A stretch of DNA of 16,655 nucleotides from Candidatus Limnocylindrales bacterium (lineage in GTDB: Bacteria > Moduliflexota > Moduliflexia > Moduliflexales > JAUQPW01). Positions 1-8,328 of the stretch are shown in pieces; the first letter of the stretch is position 1; each line of letters starts with the position of its first letter. The notes beneath the pieces are model-generated. The model did not search any database. It saw only the letters and a list, made by a program, of their open reading frames with translations, and was not told where the DNA came from. Location of the stretch: contig DATMBG010000054.1 in assembly GCA_035559535.1 (NCBI GenBank), positions 1 through 16,655 on the forward strand, written 5' to 3'. A program made the position numbers and the translations under genes.

Positions 1-140
1 TAGTTCTTCGCCTGGGCCAATCCCTGTAAGGCCAATACCTTGGTAATCGCACTGGTTAAGGTCGTCTTGCCGTGGTCTACGTGCCCAATGGTCCCTATAT
101 TCACGTGCGGCTTCGTCCGCTCAAATTTCGCTTTGCTCAT
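1..140 (-). CDS. tuf: Elongation factor Tu, N-terminal fragment (window edge)
   Basis: This is the first 46 codons of EF-Tu, the GTPase that delivers aminoacyl-tRNA to the ribosomal A site. The gene begins with ATG at 140 and runs off the left edge. The translation starts [20 protein letters not shown] and contains the G1/P-loop GHVDHGKT, the diagnostic start of bacterial EF-Tu. A GGGGAG Shine-Dalgarno-like stretch lies about 10 bases upstream of the ATG. The gene follows fusA by 85 bases, the usual last position of the str operon (rpsL-rpsG-fusA-tuf). The gap carries a long imperfect palindrome. A second tuf ends at the other side of the window, so this genome has two copies. The identity is certain; the fragment is incomplete only because of the window edge. 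Confidence 0.97.
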   Translation of the reverse strand, partial: MSKAKFERTKPHVNIGTIGHVDHGKTTLTSAITKVLALQGLAQAKN

Positions 141-158
141 CTGTAGAGACTCTCCCCG

Positions 159-215
159 GTCGGTTGTTCGTTATTCGTTGTTTACTGGACCAACAACGGA
201 TAAGGGACAGCCGAC
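159..215 (-). repeat. Imperfect palindrome of 7-base repeats in the fusA-tuf gap
   Basis: Two 24-base arms (159-182 and 192-215) flank a 9-base loop. On the transcribed strand 20 of 24 positions form Watson-Crick pairs. The inner part (TTGTT with AACAA, and flanks) is continuous, with A-C or C-C mismatches elsewhere. The right-hand RNA arm is built from degenerate 7-mers (AACAACG, AATAACG, AACAACC). There is no U-tract after it, so it is not a classic terminator. It could modulate expression or stability of tuf relative to fusA. Confidence 0.7.
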
Positions 216-225
216 AGGAGATGAT

Positions 226-2304
226 TTAACCTTTTTTTCCTGAAACAATTTCTTGGGTAATGTTATAGGGGGTTTCACCATAATGAGAGAACTGCATGGT
301 GTAAGTAGCACGCCCTTGGGTTCTAGAACGTATATTGGTCGCATATCCAAACATTTCAGAAAGGGGCACGTTAGCCCTGATCACCCGGGCCCCCCCTCGG
401 GTTTCCATATTAAGAACTTTTCCCCTTCGGGAATTTAGATCTCCAATGACATCACCCAAGTATTCTTCGGGAATTACCACTTCCACATCCATAATAGGTT
501 CTAACAGAACCGGATCTCCCCGTTTACAAGCTTCCTTGAAAGCCATGGATCCGGCTATTTTAAAAGCCATTTCTGAGGAATCTACTTCATGATAAGATCC
601 ATCAAAGAGCTCAACCTTCACATCCACTACCGGATAACCAGCCAAAGATCCTGTTTCCATGGCTTCAGCGATCCCTTTTTCTACGGCAGGTATATATTCT
701 TTCGGAATTACACCTCCCACAATCTTATTTTCAAATTTAAATCCTTCTCCCCGATTCAAAGGACTTACTTTTATCTTTACATGGCCGTACTGACCCCGAC
801 CTCCGGTCTGTCGGATGAATTTCCCTTCGGCCTCAGCTTCTTTCTTGATGGTTTCCTTGTAAGCGACCTGGGGTTTTCCGATATTGGCTTCAACTTTAAA
901 TTCTCTGAGAAGGCGATCTGTGATAATTTCCAGATGGAGTTCCCCCATTCCAGAGATAAGAGTTTGCCCGGTTTCGGGGTCCACCTTAACTTTAAAGGTA
1001 GGATCTTCATGGGTCAGTCGCGCCAGGCTGGTACCCAGTTTTTCCTGATCTGCTTTCGTTTTCGGCTCAATAGCAACCGAAATAACCGGTTCGGGAAATT
1101 TCATCGATTCCAACACAATGGGTTTATTTTCATCACAAAGCGTATCTCCCGTGGCGGTATTTTTTAATCCAATGGCGGCTACAATATCTCCGGCGTAAAC
1201 GACCTTGACTTCTTCTCGTTTGTTGGCATGCATGCGGAGTAAGCGACCTATACGCTCCTTCGTCCCTTTGGTTGAATTATAAACCGAGGATCCTGACTCT
1301 AGAGTCCCGGAGTACGTGCGTAAGAAGGTCAACTGACCTACGTAAGGGTCGTTCATGATCTTAAAGGCCAGAGCAGACAACGGAGCCTCATCATCAGCAG
1401 CTCGGGTTTCTTCCATCTCGGTGATGGGATTGACTCCCAATACCGGTGGAATATCCACTGGAGAGGGTAAATAATAGATAACGGCATCAAGGAGAGGTTG
1501 AACGCCTTTATTCTTGAAAGAAGCGCCGCATAATACCGGGATAAACGAAACGGTTAGGGTCGCTTTCCGAATAGCGCCACGTATTTCTTCCTCGGAGATT
1601 TCTTTTCCTTCCAGATATTTTTCAAGGATGACCTCATCGACCTCACTAAGGGCTTCCAGGAGTTTTTCCCGATAAATCTCAGCATCTTTCTTCAACTCTT
1701 CAGGAATATTCACAACTGAATAAGTGGCTCCCAAACTCTCCGTGTCGTATATAATGGCCTTCATGGTAATGAGATCCACAACCCCTTTGAAACTTTCCTC
1801 TTTTCCAACGGGAATTTGTACAGGTACGGCATTAGCAGCGAGCCGTTCCCTTATCATTTCCACCACATGAAAGAAATCAGCTCCGGTTCGGTCCATTTTA
1901 TTGACGAAGGCAATTCGTGGTACACGATACCGATCTGCCTGCCGCCATACCGTCTCGGATTGCGGCTCTACGCCACCGACGGCACAAAAGACTGCAATGG
2001 CTCCATCTAACACCCGCAAGGATCTTTCAACTTCTACGGTAAAATCCACATGACCTGGGGTATCGATGATATTGATCTTATGGTCTTTCCAAAAAGCAGT
2101 CGTTGATGCGGAGGTAATGGTAATTCCCCTTTCCTGCTCCTGCTCCATCCAATCCATGGTTGCAGTTCCCTCATCGACCTCGCCAATGCGGTGGGTTTTA
2201 CCCGTATAGTATAAAATTCTCTCTGTTGTCGTTGTCTTACCGGCATCAATGTGAGCCATGATACCGATATTTCTACATTTTTTTAAAGGTACTCGCTGTT
2301 CCAT
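226..2304 (-). CDS. fusA: Elongation factor G
   Basis: EF-G (692 aa, normal length) is the translocation GTPase that moves tRNA and mRNA through the ribosome and, with RRF, splits post-termination ribosomes. All G-domain motifs are visible: G1 AHIDAGKT (17-24), switch I RGITIT (about 59-64), G3 DTPGH (81-85) and G4 NKMD (135-138). Domain IV is recognisable from [12 protein letters not shown] followed by [15 protein letters not shown]. The C-terminal domain ends in the usual SHYGETPYN-type motif and a Lys-rich tail. The ATG is preceded by GAGGAAGG almost touching it, an unusually short Shine-Dalgarno spacing. It lies 25 bases after rpsG and is followed by tuf, so it is most likely co-transcribed in the str operon. 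No truncation or insertion is seen. Confidence 0.98.
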   Translation of the reverse strand: MEQRVPLKKCRNIGIMAHIDAGKTTTTERILYYTGKTHRIGEVDEGTATMDWMEQEQERGITITSASTTAFWKDHKINIIDTPGHVDFTVEVERSLRVLDGAIAVFCAVGGVEPQSETVWRQADRYRVPRIAFVNKMDRTGADFFHVVEMIRERLAANAVPVQIPVGKEESFKGVVDLITMKAIIYDTESLGATYSVVNIPEELKKDAEIYREKLLEALSEVDEVILEKYLEGKEISEEEIRGAIRKATLTVSFIPVLCGASFKNKGVQPLLDAVIYYLPSPVDIPPVLGVNPITEMEETRAADDEAPLSALAFKIMNDPYVGQLTFLRTYSGTLESGSSVYNSTKGTKERIGRLLRMHANKREEVKVVYAGDIVAAIGLKNTATGDTLCDENKPIVLESMKFPEPVISVAIEPKTKADQEKLGTSLARLTHEDPTFKVKVDPETGQTLISGMGELHLEIITDRLLREFKVEANIGKPQVAYKETIKKEAEAEGKFIRQTGGRGQYGHVKIKVSPLNRGEGFKFENKIVGGVIPKEYIPAVEKGIAEAMETGSLAGYPVVDVKVELFDGSYHEVDSSEMAFKIAGSMAFKEACKRGDPVLLEPIMDVEVVIPEEYLGDVIGDLNSRRGKVLNMETRGGARVIRANVPLSEMFGYATNIRSRTQGRATYTMQFSHYGETPYNITQEIVSGKKG

Positions 2305-2329
2305 CCTTCCTCACTCTCGGATACCGTTT

Positions 2330-2812
<483 letters not shown>

Positions 2813-2838
2813 TCAAGCCTCTAAAATGTCTTTTAAGT

Positions 2839-2910
2839 GCTTTAGACACTTTCGCTTACTTAAAAACTTAAAACACTTTAGGTACTTTAGTTTATTCAAA
2901 AACTTAAAAC
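2839..2910 (-). repeat. Two tandem copies of a 36-base repeat in the rpsL-rpsG gap
   Basis: Reading the transcribed strand, two head-to-tail copies (2910-2875, then 2874-2839) both start GTTTTAAGTTTTT. They differ at about 6 of the 35 positions compared. The region is dominated by variants of CTTAA and CTAAAG, and the second copy can pair with a following ACTTAAAA (8-base inverted repeat). It fills most of the 115-base spacer, which in E. coli is where S7 binds its own mRNA. Confidence 0.75.
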
Positions 2911-2918
2911 TCCTTTAA

Positions 2919-3293
2919 CTATTTCTTCGGTCTCTTAGCTCCATATTTAGAGCGACCCTGGAATCTATTCTGGACCCCTGCACTATCTAAAGCTCCCCGA
3001 ATGATATGATACCGTACACCGGGAAGATCTTTAACGCGCCCTCCTCTTACCAGAACGATGGAGTGCTCTTGCAGGTTATGTCCGATTCCAGGAATATAAG
3101 AGGTAATTTCTATGCCATTGGTTAAGCGAACTCTGGCAACTTTTCTAAGTGCGGAATTAGGTTTTTTAGGAGTTGTTGTGTAAACTCGGACACAAACTCC
3201 CCGCTTCTGCGGAGACGCTCTTAAAGCAGGACTATGTGTCTTTGATTTAACCTTTTCACGCCCTTTTCTGATCAGCTGATTAACTGTCGGCAT
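2919..3293 (-). CDS. rpsL: 30S ribosomal protein S12
   Basis: S12 (124 aa, typical length) sits at the 30S decoding centre and helps set translational accuracy. The sequence has [13 protein letters not shown], the [18 protein letters not shown] loop (K43/K44) and [13 protein letters not shown] with K88 and the modified-Asp site D89. The lysines at which streptomycin resistance arises are unchanged, so the protein looks wild type. The final [10 protein letters not shown] is standard. It is the first gene of the str operon, 309 bases after rpoC, with its own candidate promoter at 3372-3400. There is no Shine-Dalgarno motif before the ATG. Instead the leader ends in 7-base repeats of the CATTGTT type that form a palindrome. 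Confidence 0.98.
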   Translation of the reverse strand: MPTVNQLIRKGREKVKSKTHSPALRASPQKRGVCVRVYTTTPKKPNSALRKVARVRLTNGIEITSYIPGIGHNLQEHSIVLVRGGRVKDLPGVRYHIIRGALDSAGVQNRFQGRSKYGAKRPKK

Positions 3294-3310
3294 TTAGCAA
3301 TGAAACAATG

Positions 3311-3348
3311 AACAATGAACCATTAACTCGAGCTAATGGTTCATTGTT
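3311..3348 (-). repeat. 38-base palindrome of 7-base repeats in the rpsL leader
   Basis: Arms AACAATGAACCATTA and TAATGGTTCATTGTT pair over 15 bases without a mismatch and continue through a G-T pair to a central CTCGAG. The left part of the plus strand shows the 7-base period directly (AACAATG, AACAATG, AACCATT). It lies 18 bases upstream of the rpsL ATG and about 15 bases into the predicted transcript, so it would fold within the 5' UTR. Confidence 0.85.
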
Positions 3349-3371
3349 AATTATTAATAAGGTAACGCTAT

Positions 3372-3400
3372 AATATAACGGTAATTACAAAATCTATCAA
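3372..3400 (-). promoter_or_regulatory. Candidate sigma70-type promoter for rpsL-rpsG-fusA-tuf
   Basis: On the minus strand, TTGATA (plus 3395-3400) is followed after exactly 17 bases by TATATT (plus 3372-3377). Each hexamer matches the TTGACA/TATAAT consensus at 5 of 6 positions. A start near 3365 would give a leader of about 70 bases before rpsL. The position is right for a separate str operon promoter. It is unproven without start-site mapping. Confidence 0.6.
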
Positions 3401-3510
3401 GGGGTATCCAACAGGCTTCTGGCGTCTAGATAATTAAACAACAGACCGGGAACGACTTATAAAGGACCAGAACAATGGCTCATCACGCCCGGTAATTCTG
3501 AGCGGTCCCC

Positions 3511-3543
3511 GGGTAGGGGGGGGTTTCAAAACCACCCCTACCC
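3511..3543 (-). terminator. GC-rich hairpin after rpoC, possible terminator or pause
   Basis: On the transcribed strand GGGTAGGGG pairs with CCCCTACCC (9 bp), then a small internal loop, then GGTT pairs with AACC around a TTGA loop. It lies about 60 bases past the rpoC stop. No U-tract follows (CGGGGACCG comes next), so it does not meet the intrinsic-terminator rule. It may attenuate, or protect the 3' end of the rpoBC message. Confidence 0.4.
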
Positions 3544-3602
3544 TCTGTGAAAACAATCGTGGAAAACTTGTAATTTTTTATGGCCGCTTATCCGGTAGTG
3601 GA

Positions 3603-6600
3603 TTATAAGTTTGCTTTAACAGTGGCTTTTCGATATCTTAACATCCCCGTTCCTGCCGGTATCAGTCGTCCTACGATTACATTCTCCTTTAACCCTCTCA
3701 GGTCATCTACTTTGCCGGAGATGGCGGCCTCTGTAAGTACCCGGGTCGTTTCCTGGAATGAGGCTGCTGAAATGAAGCTATCTGTACTTAGGCTGGCCAC
3801 TGTAATTCCCAAGAGTTGGGGTCGTCCTCTGGCAGGACGGCCACCGGCTTTGATAACCCGCTCATTTTCTTCTTCAAAGGCAAATCGATCCACGTACTCA
3901 TCCAGTAGAAATTCCGTATCTCCGGGGTCTACTATTTTGACCCTCCGTAACATTTGCCGAACGATGATCTCGATATGCTTATCGTTGATATTTACACCCT
4001 GGAGTTTGTAAACTTCCTGAATCGATTTAACCAGATATTTTTGGACCTCTTTAACACCCAGGACTCGTAAAATGTCATGGGGATTGGAAGGGCCATCCAT
4101 CAAAGCTTCTCCGGCCTTGACCCGATCACCTTCTCGAACACTGATATGGACTCCTCTTGGAATGGAGTATTCTTTCTCATCTCCACTATCATTACGTACA
4201 ATCACTTTCCGGCTTCCTCGTGAGATACCTCCAAAGCTCACCACGCCATCAATCTCACTGATAATGGCGTATTCCTTTGGTTTTCTGGCTTCAAAGAGTT
4301 CCACCACACGGGGCAAACCACCTGTAATATCCTTGGTTTTAGTGGTATCTTTGGGAATTTTGGCTATAATATCGCCTGCAGAAACCACCTGTCCATCTGC
4401 TACCTGCAAATGAGCTCCAATGGGAAGAGGAATCTTATAAGGTACCAGGGCCAGAACATCCCCTTGTTTCACCCGTTGTCCGTTTTTAACTTCTAACTTG
4501 AGATAAGAATCGTGTTCCAGACTGAGAACTTTTTTCTGATCATTATCTCCCAAAATGGAAATAATGATCATTCGATCCTTCTCCTGTTTTTCTATTTTGA
4601 CTACTCCATCGATTTCGGCAATTCGGGGTAACATCACATCTTTGATACGTACCTTGGGTTGAACATCTTCCTTAAGGGGGATTCCCACCTTAGGGGTTGT
4701 TAAACCGGTCACTTCATCCAGATCTTCTTTAACGGTTACATCTTCAAAGGTGACAACACCCGGATATTCTGTAATGATCAGCGCAGAGTAAGGATCCCAT
4801 TCAGCCAGGGTCTGATTTTTTTCCACTCGCTGTCCATCTCGAACCTTCAATACGGCTCCGTAGGGAAGAGGATGTCGTTCCCTTTCTCGACCTTTCTCGT
4901 CTAAAACGGCGATATATCCCACACCCGTTTTGCTCAGTACTACCAGATCTCCTTCTTTTCGGGCAACGGTTTTTAAATCAGAATGGAACTTTACGGTCCC
5001 GCTATTTTTAGCCGTTAAAACGGATCTTTCTACCACGATGGCGGTCCCTCCGATATGGAAGGTTCTCATGGTCAACTGGGTTCCTGGTTCTCCTATGGAT
5101 TGAGCAGCAATGATTCCGACGGCTTCGCCGATATCGACTAACCTTCGAGTGGCTAAATTCCTGCCGTAGCAGAGGACACAAACCCCTCGTTTAGCCTGGC
5201 AGGTTAAGACCGATCGTATTTTAACACTTACCACCCCGGCCTGTTCTATTTTCTCGGCGTAGTCCTCATTGATTTCTTCGTTGGCTTTGACGATGACCTC
5301 TCCGGTATGAGGATCTTTGATATCATCTAGGGCAACGCGGCCTAAGATACGATCTTTCAAAGGCTCGATCACATCGCCGCCTTCAATAATGGCCTCGATA
5401 TCAATCCCATCCAGAGTCTGGCAATCATACTGGGAAACCGTCACATCCTGGGCGACATCTACGAGGCGTCGGGTTAAATAACCCGAATCTGCAGTTTTAA
5501 GAGCAGTATCGGCTAATCCTTTTCTTGCTCCATGGGTAGAGATAAAGTACTGGAGCACTGTAAGGCCTTCCCGGAAGTTAGCCTTAATGGGAGTTTCGAT
5601 AATTTCTCCGGAAGGTTTCGCCATAAGACCTCGCATTCCAGCTAATTGACGTATTTGTTGACGGCTTCCACGGGATCCCGAATCCGCCATCATATAAATA
5701 GGATTAAACTCTCCTTCACTGGGAGTCTTATGGCCGGCATACCTTCGTTCATCAATTTCCCCTTTTCTTCCCAGAAGGATCCCTTCCTGCTCCCGTTTCT
5801 CCAATTCCTCGAATATTTCTTTGGCAACTTCATCGGTGGTGCGGGACCAGATATCGATAACTTTATTATAACGCTCTCCGTTGGTAATGATTCCACTCCG
5901 ATATTGCTGTTCGACTTTCATCACTTCTTCTTCGGCCCGTTCAATCAACTCTTGCTTCTTGGGAGGAATACGGATATCGTCGATACTAATGGAGATCCCA
6001 GACAGCGTGGCGTAGGTGAAACCCAAAGTTTTCAATCGATCTAGTACTTCTACGGTCGTCTGATTCCCATACTTCAGGTGAATATCCGCTACCAGCCGCT
6101 CCAACTTCTTCTTGGTCATATGTTCATTCAAGAAAGGATACCCTTGGGGAAGGATTTCGTTGAAGAGGACGCGACCTACCGTTGTCGTTATGGAGCTTCC
6201 GTTAAGTCTTAATCTTATTTTCTCCAGGAGTCCCACTTTTTTATCATCGAAAGCGATTCGGACCTCTTGAGCATTGGCGAAAAATCTTAAGCTTTTTATA
6301 CGATACACATCGGTCAGGTCTTTAACTTCGAAACCATTTATAGAGATGATTTTATCCCCAACGGCTAATCCGGCTCTTTCTGCGGGGCTCTTCTCAACAA
6401 CTTTAAATACAGAAACTCCTCCCTTTGAAGTCCTATGCCCGTTACCTGAAGCGCTTTCAACGGCATCCATCAATTTCACGGCCTCACTCCGAAGGCCCAG
6501 TCCTATTTTTGGAAAAAGGATCACATTCTCCTCCTCTTCCCGAGAGAGTCCGAATTCTGCCAGGAGTTCTGGGGTTGGGTAATTAAAATCCTCGGGGAAG

Positions 6601-8255
6601 TTTCCCAGTTTTATCTTTAGAATTGTTTGTTTTTCTCCCTTCTTATCTTCAGCTTCGTCGGAGGGATGGATAACCGTTATCTCATCGGGAAGCTCCTGAC
6701 ATTCTTTGGTTAAGTAGTAGATCCCCAGAACCATGTCCTGGCTGGGAAGAGCCAGGGGGAGTCCATTGGCCGGGGACAGGAGATTGCTGGTTGCCATCAT
6801 GAGCACTTTGGCTTCAATTTGGGCCTCAATGGAAAGGGGTACATGGACTGCCATTTGATCCCCATCAAAATCGGCATTAAATGCCGCACAAACCAGAGGA
6901 TGGATCTTGATGGCTTTTCCCTCCACCAGGACCGGTTGAAAGGCTTGGATACCGGCGCGATGAAGGGTAGGGGCCCGGTTAAGTAATACCGGATGTTCTT
7001 TAATAACCTCTTCTAAAACATCCCACACCTCCGGGGCTTCCCTCTCCACCATCTTCTGGGCACTCTTCATGGTGGTGGTATAACCATGTTCTTGAAGTTT
7101 ATTAAATATAAAAGGCTTAAAGAGCTCCAAAGCCATTTTCTTAGGAAGTCCACATTGGTATAACTTGAGTTCTGGCCCTACAACAATAACCGAACGTCCA
7201 GAATAATCCACCCGTTTACCTAGGAGGTTTTGTCTAAATCGCCCCTGTTTACCTTTGAGCATATCACTCAAAGATTTAAGCGGTCGATTCTTGGAGCCTC
7301 GAAGAACCCTTCCGCGTCTTCCGTTATCAAACAAGGCGTCTACCGACTCCTGGAGCATTCTTTTTTCATTACGGATGATAACTTCTGGCGCTTTAAGTTC
7401 TTGAAGCCTTTTCAACCGATTATTTCGGTTAATAACCCTCCGATAGAGATCATTCAGATCAGAAGTAGCAAACCGACCCCCATCCAGAGGGACCAGAGGC
7501 CTGAGCTCGGGCGGCAGTACAGGAATCACTTCCAGAATCATTTCTTCGGGTTTACAACCCGATTTTCGAAAAGCTTCTACCACTTTAAGTCGTTTGGTAA
7601 TTTTTTTCTTTTTCTGAACGGAAGATTCTTCTTTAAGTTGCGCCCGGAGTTCCTTAGCTAACTCTTCGATGTTGACACGTTTCAAAAGATCCCGAATAGC
7701 CTCGGCTCCAATTCCAGCTTTAAATTTCCCGGCATAATCGGGATTTTCCATCAGCTCACGATAACTTTCTTCTGATAAGAGTTGTCGTTCCTCAAGGTCG
7801 GTATCTCCAGGATCAATCACCACATAATTTTCAAAATAAAGAATCGTTTCTAGTTTTTTTAACGGAATATCCAGTAGCTGTCCGATTCTACTGGGAAGGC
7901 CCTTAAAAAACCAGATATGAGAAACCGGGCAGGCGAGTTCTATATGGCCCAGTCTTTCCCGCCTCACCCTGGACTGAGTTACTTCAACCCCACATTTTTC
8001 GCACACTACTCCCCGATAGCGAATTCTCTTGTACTTTCCGCACAGGCATTCCCAGTCTTTAATGGGACCGAAGATCTTGGCGCAGAATAATCCATCCCGC
8101 TCCGGTTTAAAAGTTCGATAATTAATCGTTTCAGACTTTTTTACTTCCCCATGAGACCATTCTCGAATCTTGTCCGGAGAGGCTAAAGATATTTTAATGG
8201 CATCAAAATTCAGGCTACTATGAGTTCCTCTAAAAAGTTCTAATACGTCTTGCAT
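3603..8255 (-). CDS. rpoC: RNA polymerase subunit beta' with an internal PDZ-like domain
   Basis: Beta' (1550 aa from the ATG; E. coli 1407) forms the catalytic cleft with beta. The ATG at 8255 is preferred over GTG at 8270 because it puts the first zinc cysteines at 70, 72, 85 and 88, the same numbers as E. coli. Also present: catalytic NADFDGD (460-466), second zinc site C945/C1019/C1026/C1029, trigger-helix residues MRTFH (1063-1067), an SI3-like insertion (about 1071-1310), and the C-terminal [16 protein letters not shown]. Two oddities: residues about 517-656 are an insertion whose second half looks like a PDZ domain, and residues about 1207-1275 are an extra hammerhead module within SI3. 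No clear Shine-Dalgarno motif precedes the ATG. The rpoB-rpoC gap (73 bases) holds a two-tier hairpin. Co-transcription with rpoB is expected. Confidence 0.98.
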   Translation of the reverse strand: MQDVLELFRGTHSSLNFDAIKISLASPDKIREWSHGEVKKSETINYRTFKPERDGLFCAKIFGPIKDWECLCGKYKRIRYRGVVCEKCGVEVTQSRVRRERLGHIELACPVSHIWFFKGLPSRIGQLLDIPLKKLETILYFENYVVIDPGDTDLEERQLLSEESYRELMENPDYAGKFKAGIGAEAIRDLLKRVNIEELAKELRAQLKEESSVQKKKKITKRLKVVEAFRKSGCKPEEMILEVIPVLPPELRPLVPLDGGRFATSDLNDLYRRVINRNNRLKRLQELKAPEVIIRNEKRMLQESVDALFDNGRRGRVLRGSKNRPLKSLSDMLKGKQGRFRQNLLGKRVDYSGRSVIVVGPELKLYQCGLPKKMALELFKPFIFNKLQEHGYTTTMKSAQKMVEREAPEVWDVLEEVIKEHPVLLNRAPTLHRAGIQAFQPVLVEGKAIKIHPLVCAAFNADFDGDQMAVHVPLSIEAQIEAKVLMMATSNLLSPANGLPLALPSQDMVLGIYYLTKECQELPDEITVIHPSDEAEDKKGEKQTILKIKLGNFPEDFNYPTPELLAEFGLSREEEENVILFPKIGLGLRSEAVKLMDAVESASGNGHRTSKGGVSVFKVVEKSPAERAGLAVGDKIISINGFEVKDLTDVYRIKSLRFFANAQEVRIAFDDKKVGLLEKIRLRLNGSSITTTVGRVLFNEILPQGYPFLNEHMTKKKLERLVADIHLKYGNQTTVEVLDRLKTLGFTYATLSGISISIDDIRIPPKKQELIERAEEEVMKVEQQYRSGIITNGERYNKVIDIWSRTTDEVAKEIFEELEKREQEGILLGRKGEIDERRYAGHKTPSEGEFNPIYMMADSGSRGSRQQIRQLAGMRGLMAKPSGEIIETPIKANFREGLTVLQYFISTHGARKGLADTALKTADSGYLTRRLVDVAQDVTVSQYDCQTLDGIDIEAIIEGGDVIEPLKDRILGRVALDDIKDPHTGEVIVKANEEINEDYAEKIEQAGVVSVKIRSVLTCQAKRGVCVLCYGRNLATRRLVDIGEAVGIIAAQSIGEPGTQLTMRTFHIGGTAIVVERSVLTAKNSGTVKFHSDLKTVARKEGDLVVLSKTGVGYIAVLDEKGRERERHPLPYGAVLKVRDGQRVEKNQTLAEWDPYSALIITEYPGVVTFEDVTVKEDLDEVTGLTTPKVGIPLKEDVQPKVRIKDVMLPRIAEIDGVVKIEKQEKDRMIIISILGDNDQKKVLSLEHDSYLKLEVKNGQRVKQGDVLALVPYKIPLPIGAHLQVADGQVVSAGDIIAKIPKDTTKTKDITGGLPRVVELFEARKPKEYAIISEIDGVVSFGGISRGSRKVIVRNDSGDEKEYSIPRGVHISVREGDRVKAGEALMDGPSNPHDILRVLGVKEVQKYLVKSIQEVYKLQGVNINDKHIEIIVRQMLRRVKIVDPGDTEFLLDEYVDRFAFEEENERVIKAGGRPARGRPQLLGITVASLSTDSFISAASFQETTRVLTEAAISGKVDDLRGLKENVIVGRLIPAGTGMLRYRKATVKANL
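4431..4637 (-). other. Extra hammerhead (SBHM-like) module inside RpoC SI3
   Basis: Residues about 1207-1275 of RpoC (ATG numbering) interrupt the path from PKVRIKD to PIGAHLQV that is direct in E. coli-type SI3. The extra piece (IAEIDGVV... then [19 protein letters not shown]) aligns by eye with the conserved module further on (IISEIDGVV... then [16 protein letters not shown]). This suggests an internal duplication. It is a region within the rpoC gene, not a separate gene. Confidence 0.6.
6288..6707 (-). other. PDZ-containing insertion within RpoC
   Basis: Residues about 517-656 of RpoC lie between two conserved stretches: [14 protein letters not shown] before, and [18 protein letters not shown] after (compare the usual FASPEEV..A.D.G form). 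Ordinary family members have only about 10 residues here. The last 46 residues (611-656) match the bacterial PDZ pattern: [20 protein letters not shown], then [17 protein letters not shown]. The following native strand EVRIAFD could complete the fold. The first part is acidic and not assigned. The reading frame is intact across both junctions. Confidence 0.8.
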
Positions 8256-8265
8256 TCTTTTTAGC

Positions 8266-8322
8266 CACACAGACCCCTAGATCACAGAGCTTTATTTGCT
8301 CTGTGTCCACCGGGTCTATGTG
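8266..8322 (-). repeat. Two-tier hairpin in the rpoB-rpoC gap
   Basis: An outer stem (8266-8276 with 8312-8322) pairs 11 bases, one of them G-U on the transcribed strand. An inner stem CACAGAGC/GCTCTGTG (8283-8290 with 8298-8305) pairs 8 bases around a 7-base AT loop. It occupies most of the 73-base gap and ends 10 bases before the rpoC ATG, where a ribosome binding site would be. No U-tract follows. Confidence 0.8.
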
Positions 8323-8328
8323 ACCGCG

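Larger units (their letters stand above)
3294..3602. other. 309-base rpoC-rpsL gap
   Basis: This is the longest non-coding stretch in the window. Going with transcription (3602 to 3294) it holds a GC-rich hairpin (3511-3543), a loosely bounded ACCGGG...CCCGGT inverted repeat (about 3445-3494), a candidate promoter (3372-3400), and a perfect-armed palindrome (3311-3348) next to the rpsL start. No coding frame with family resemblance was found on either strand. It appears to be the junction between the rpoBC transcript and the str operon. Confidence 0.7.

Noticed and set aside
3028-3168. Streptomycin-resistance changes in rpsL
   Set aside because: The lysines at 43/44 and 88 are wild type.
3294-3348. 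CRISPR-like array
   Set aside because: The repeat units are 7 bases with no spacers of constant length; this is a simple short tandem repeat and palindrome.
6213-6707. Frameshift or misassembly explaining the RpoC insertion
   Set aside because: The frame is continuous, codon use is like the rest of the gene, and conserved RpoC sequence resumes correctly on both sides. A chimeric assembly cannot be formally excluded without reads.
8256-8270. rpoC start at GTG 8270
   Set aside because: The ATG at 8255 aligns the zinc cysteines with E. coli numbering, and the extension overlaps the hairpin arm. It remains possible because an AGGGG lies just before the GTG.
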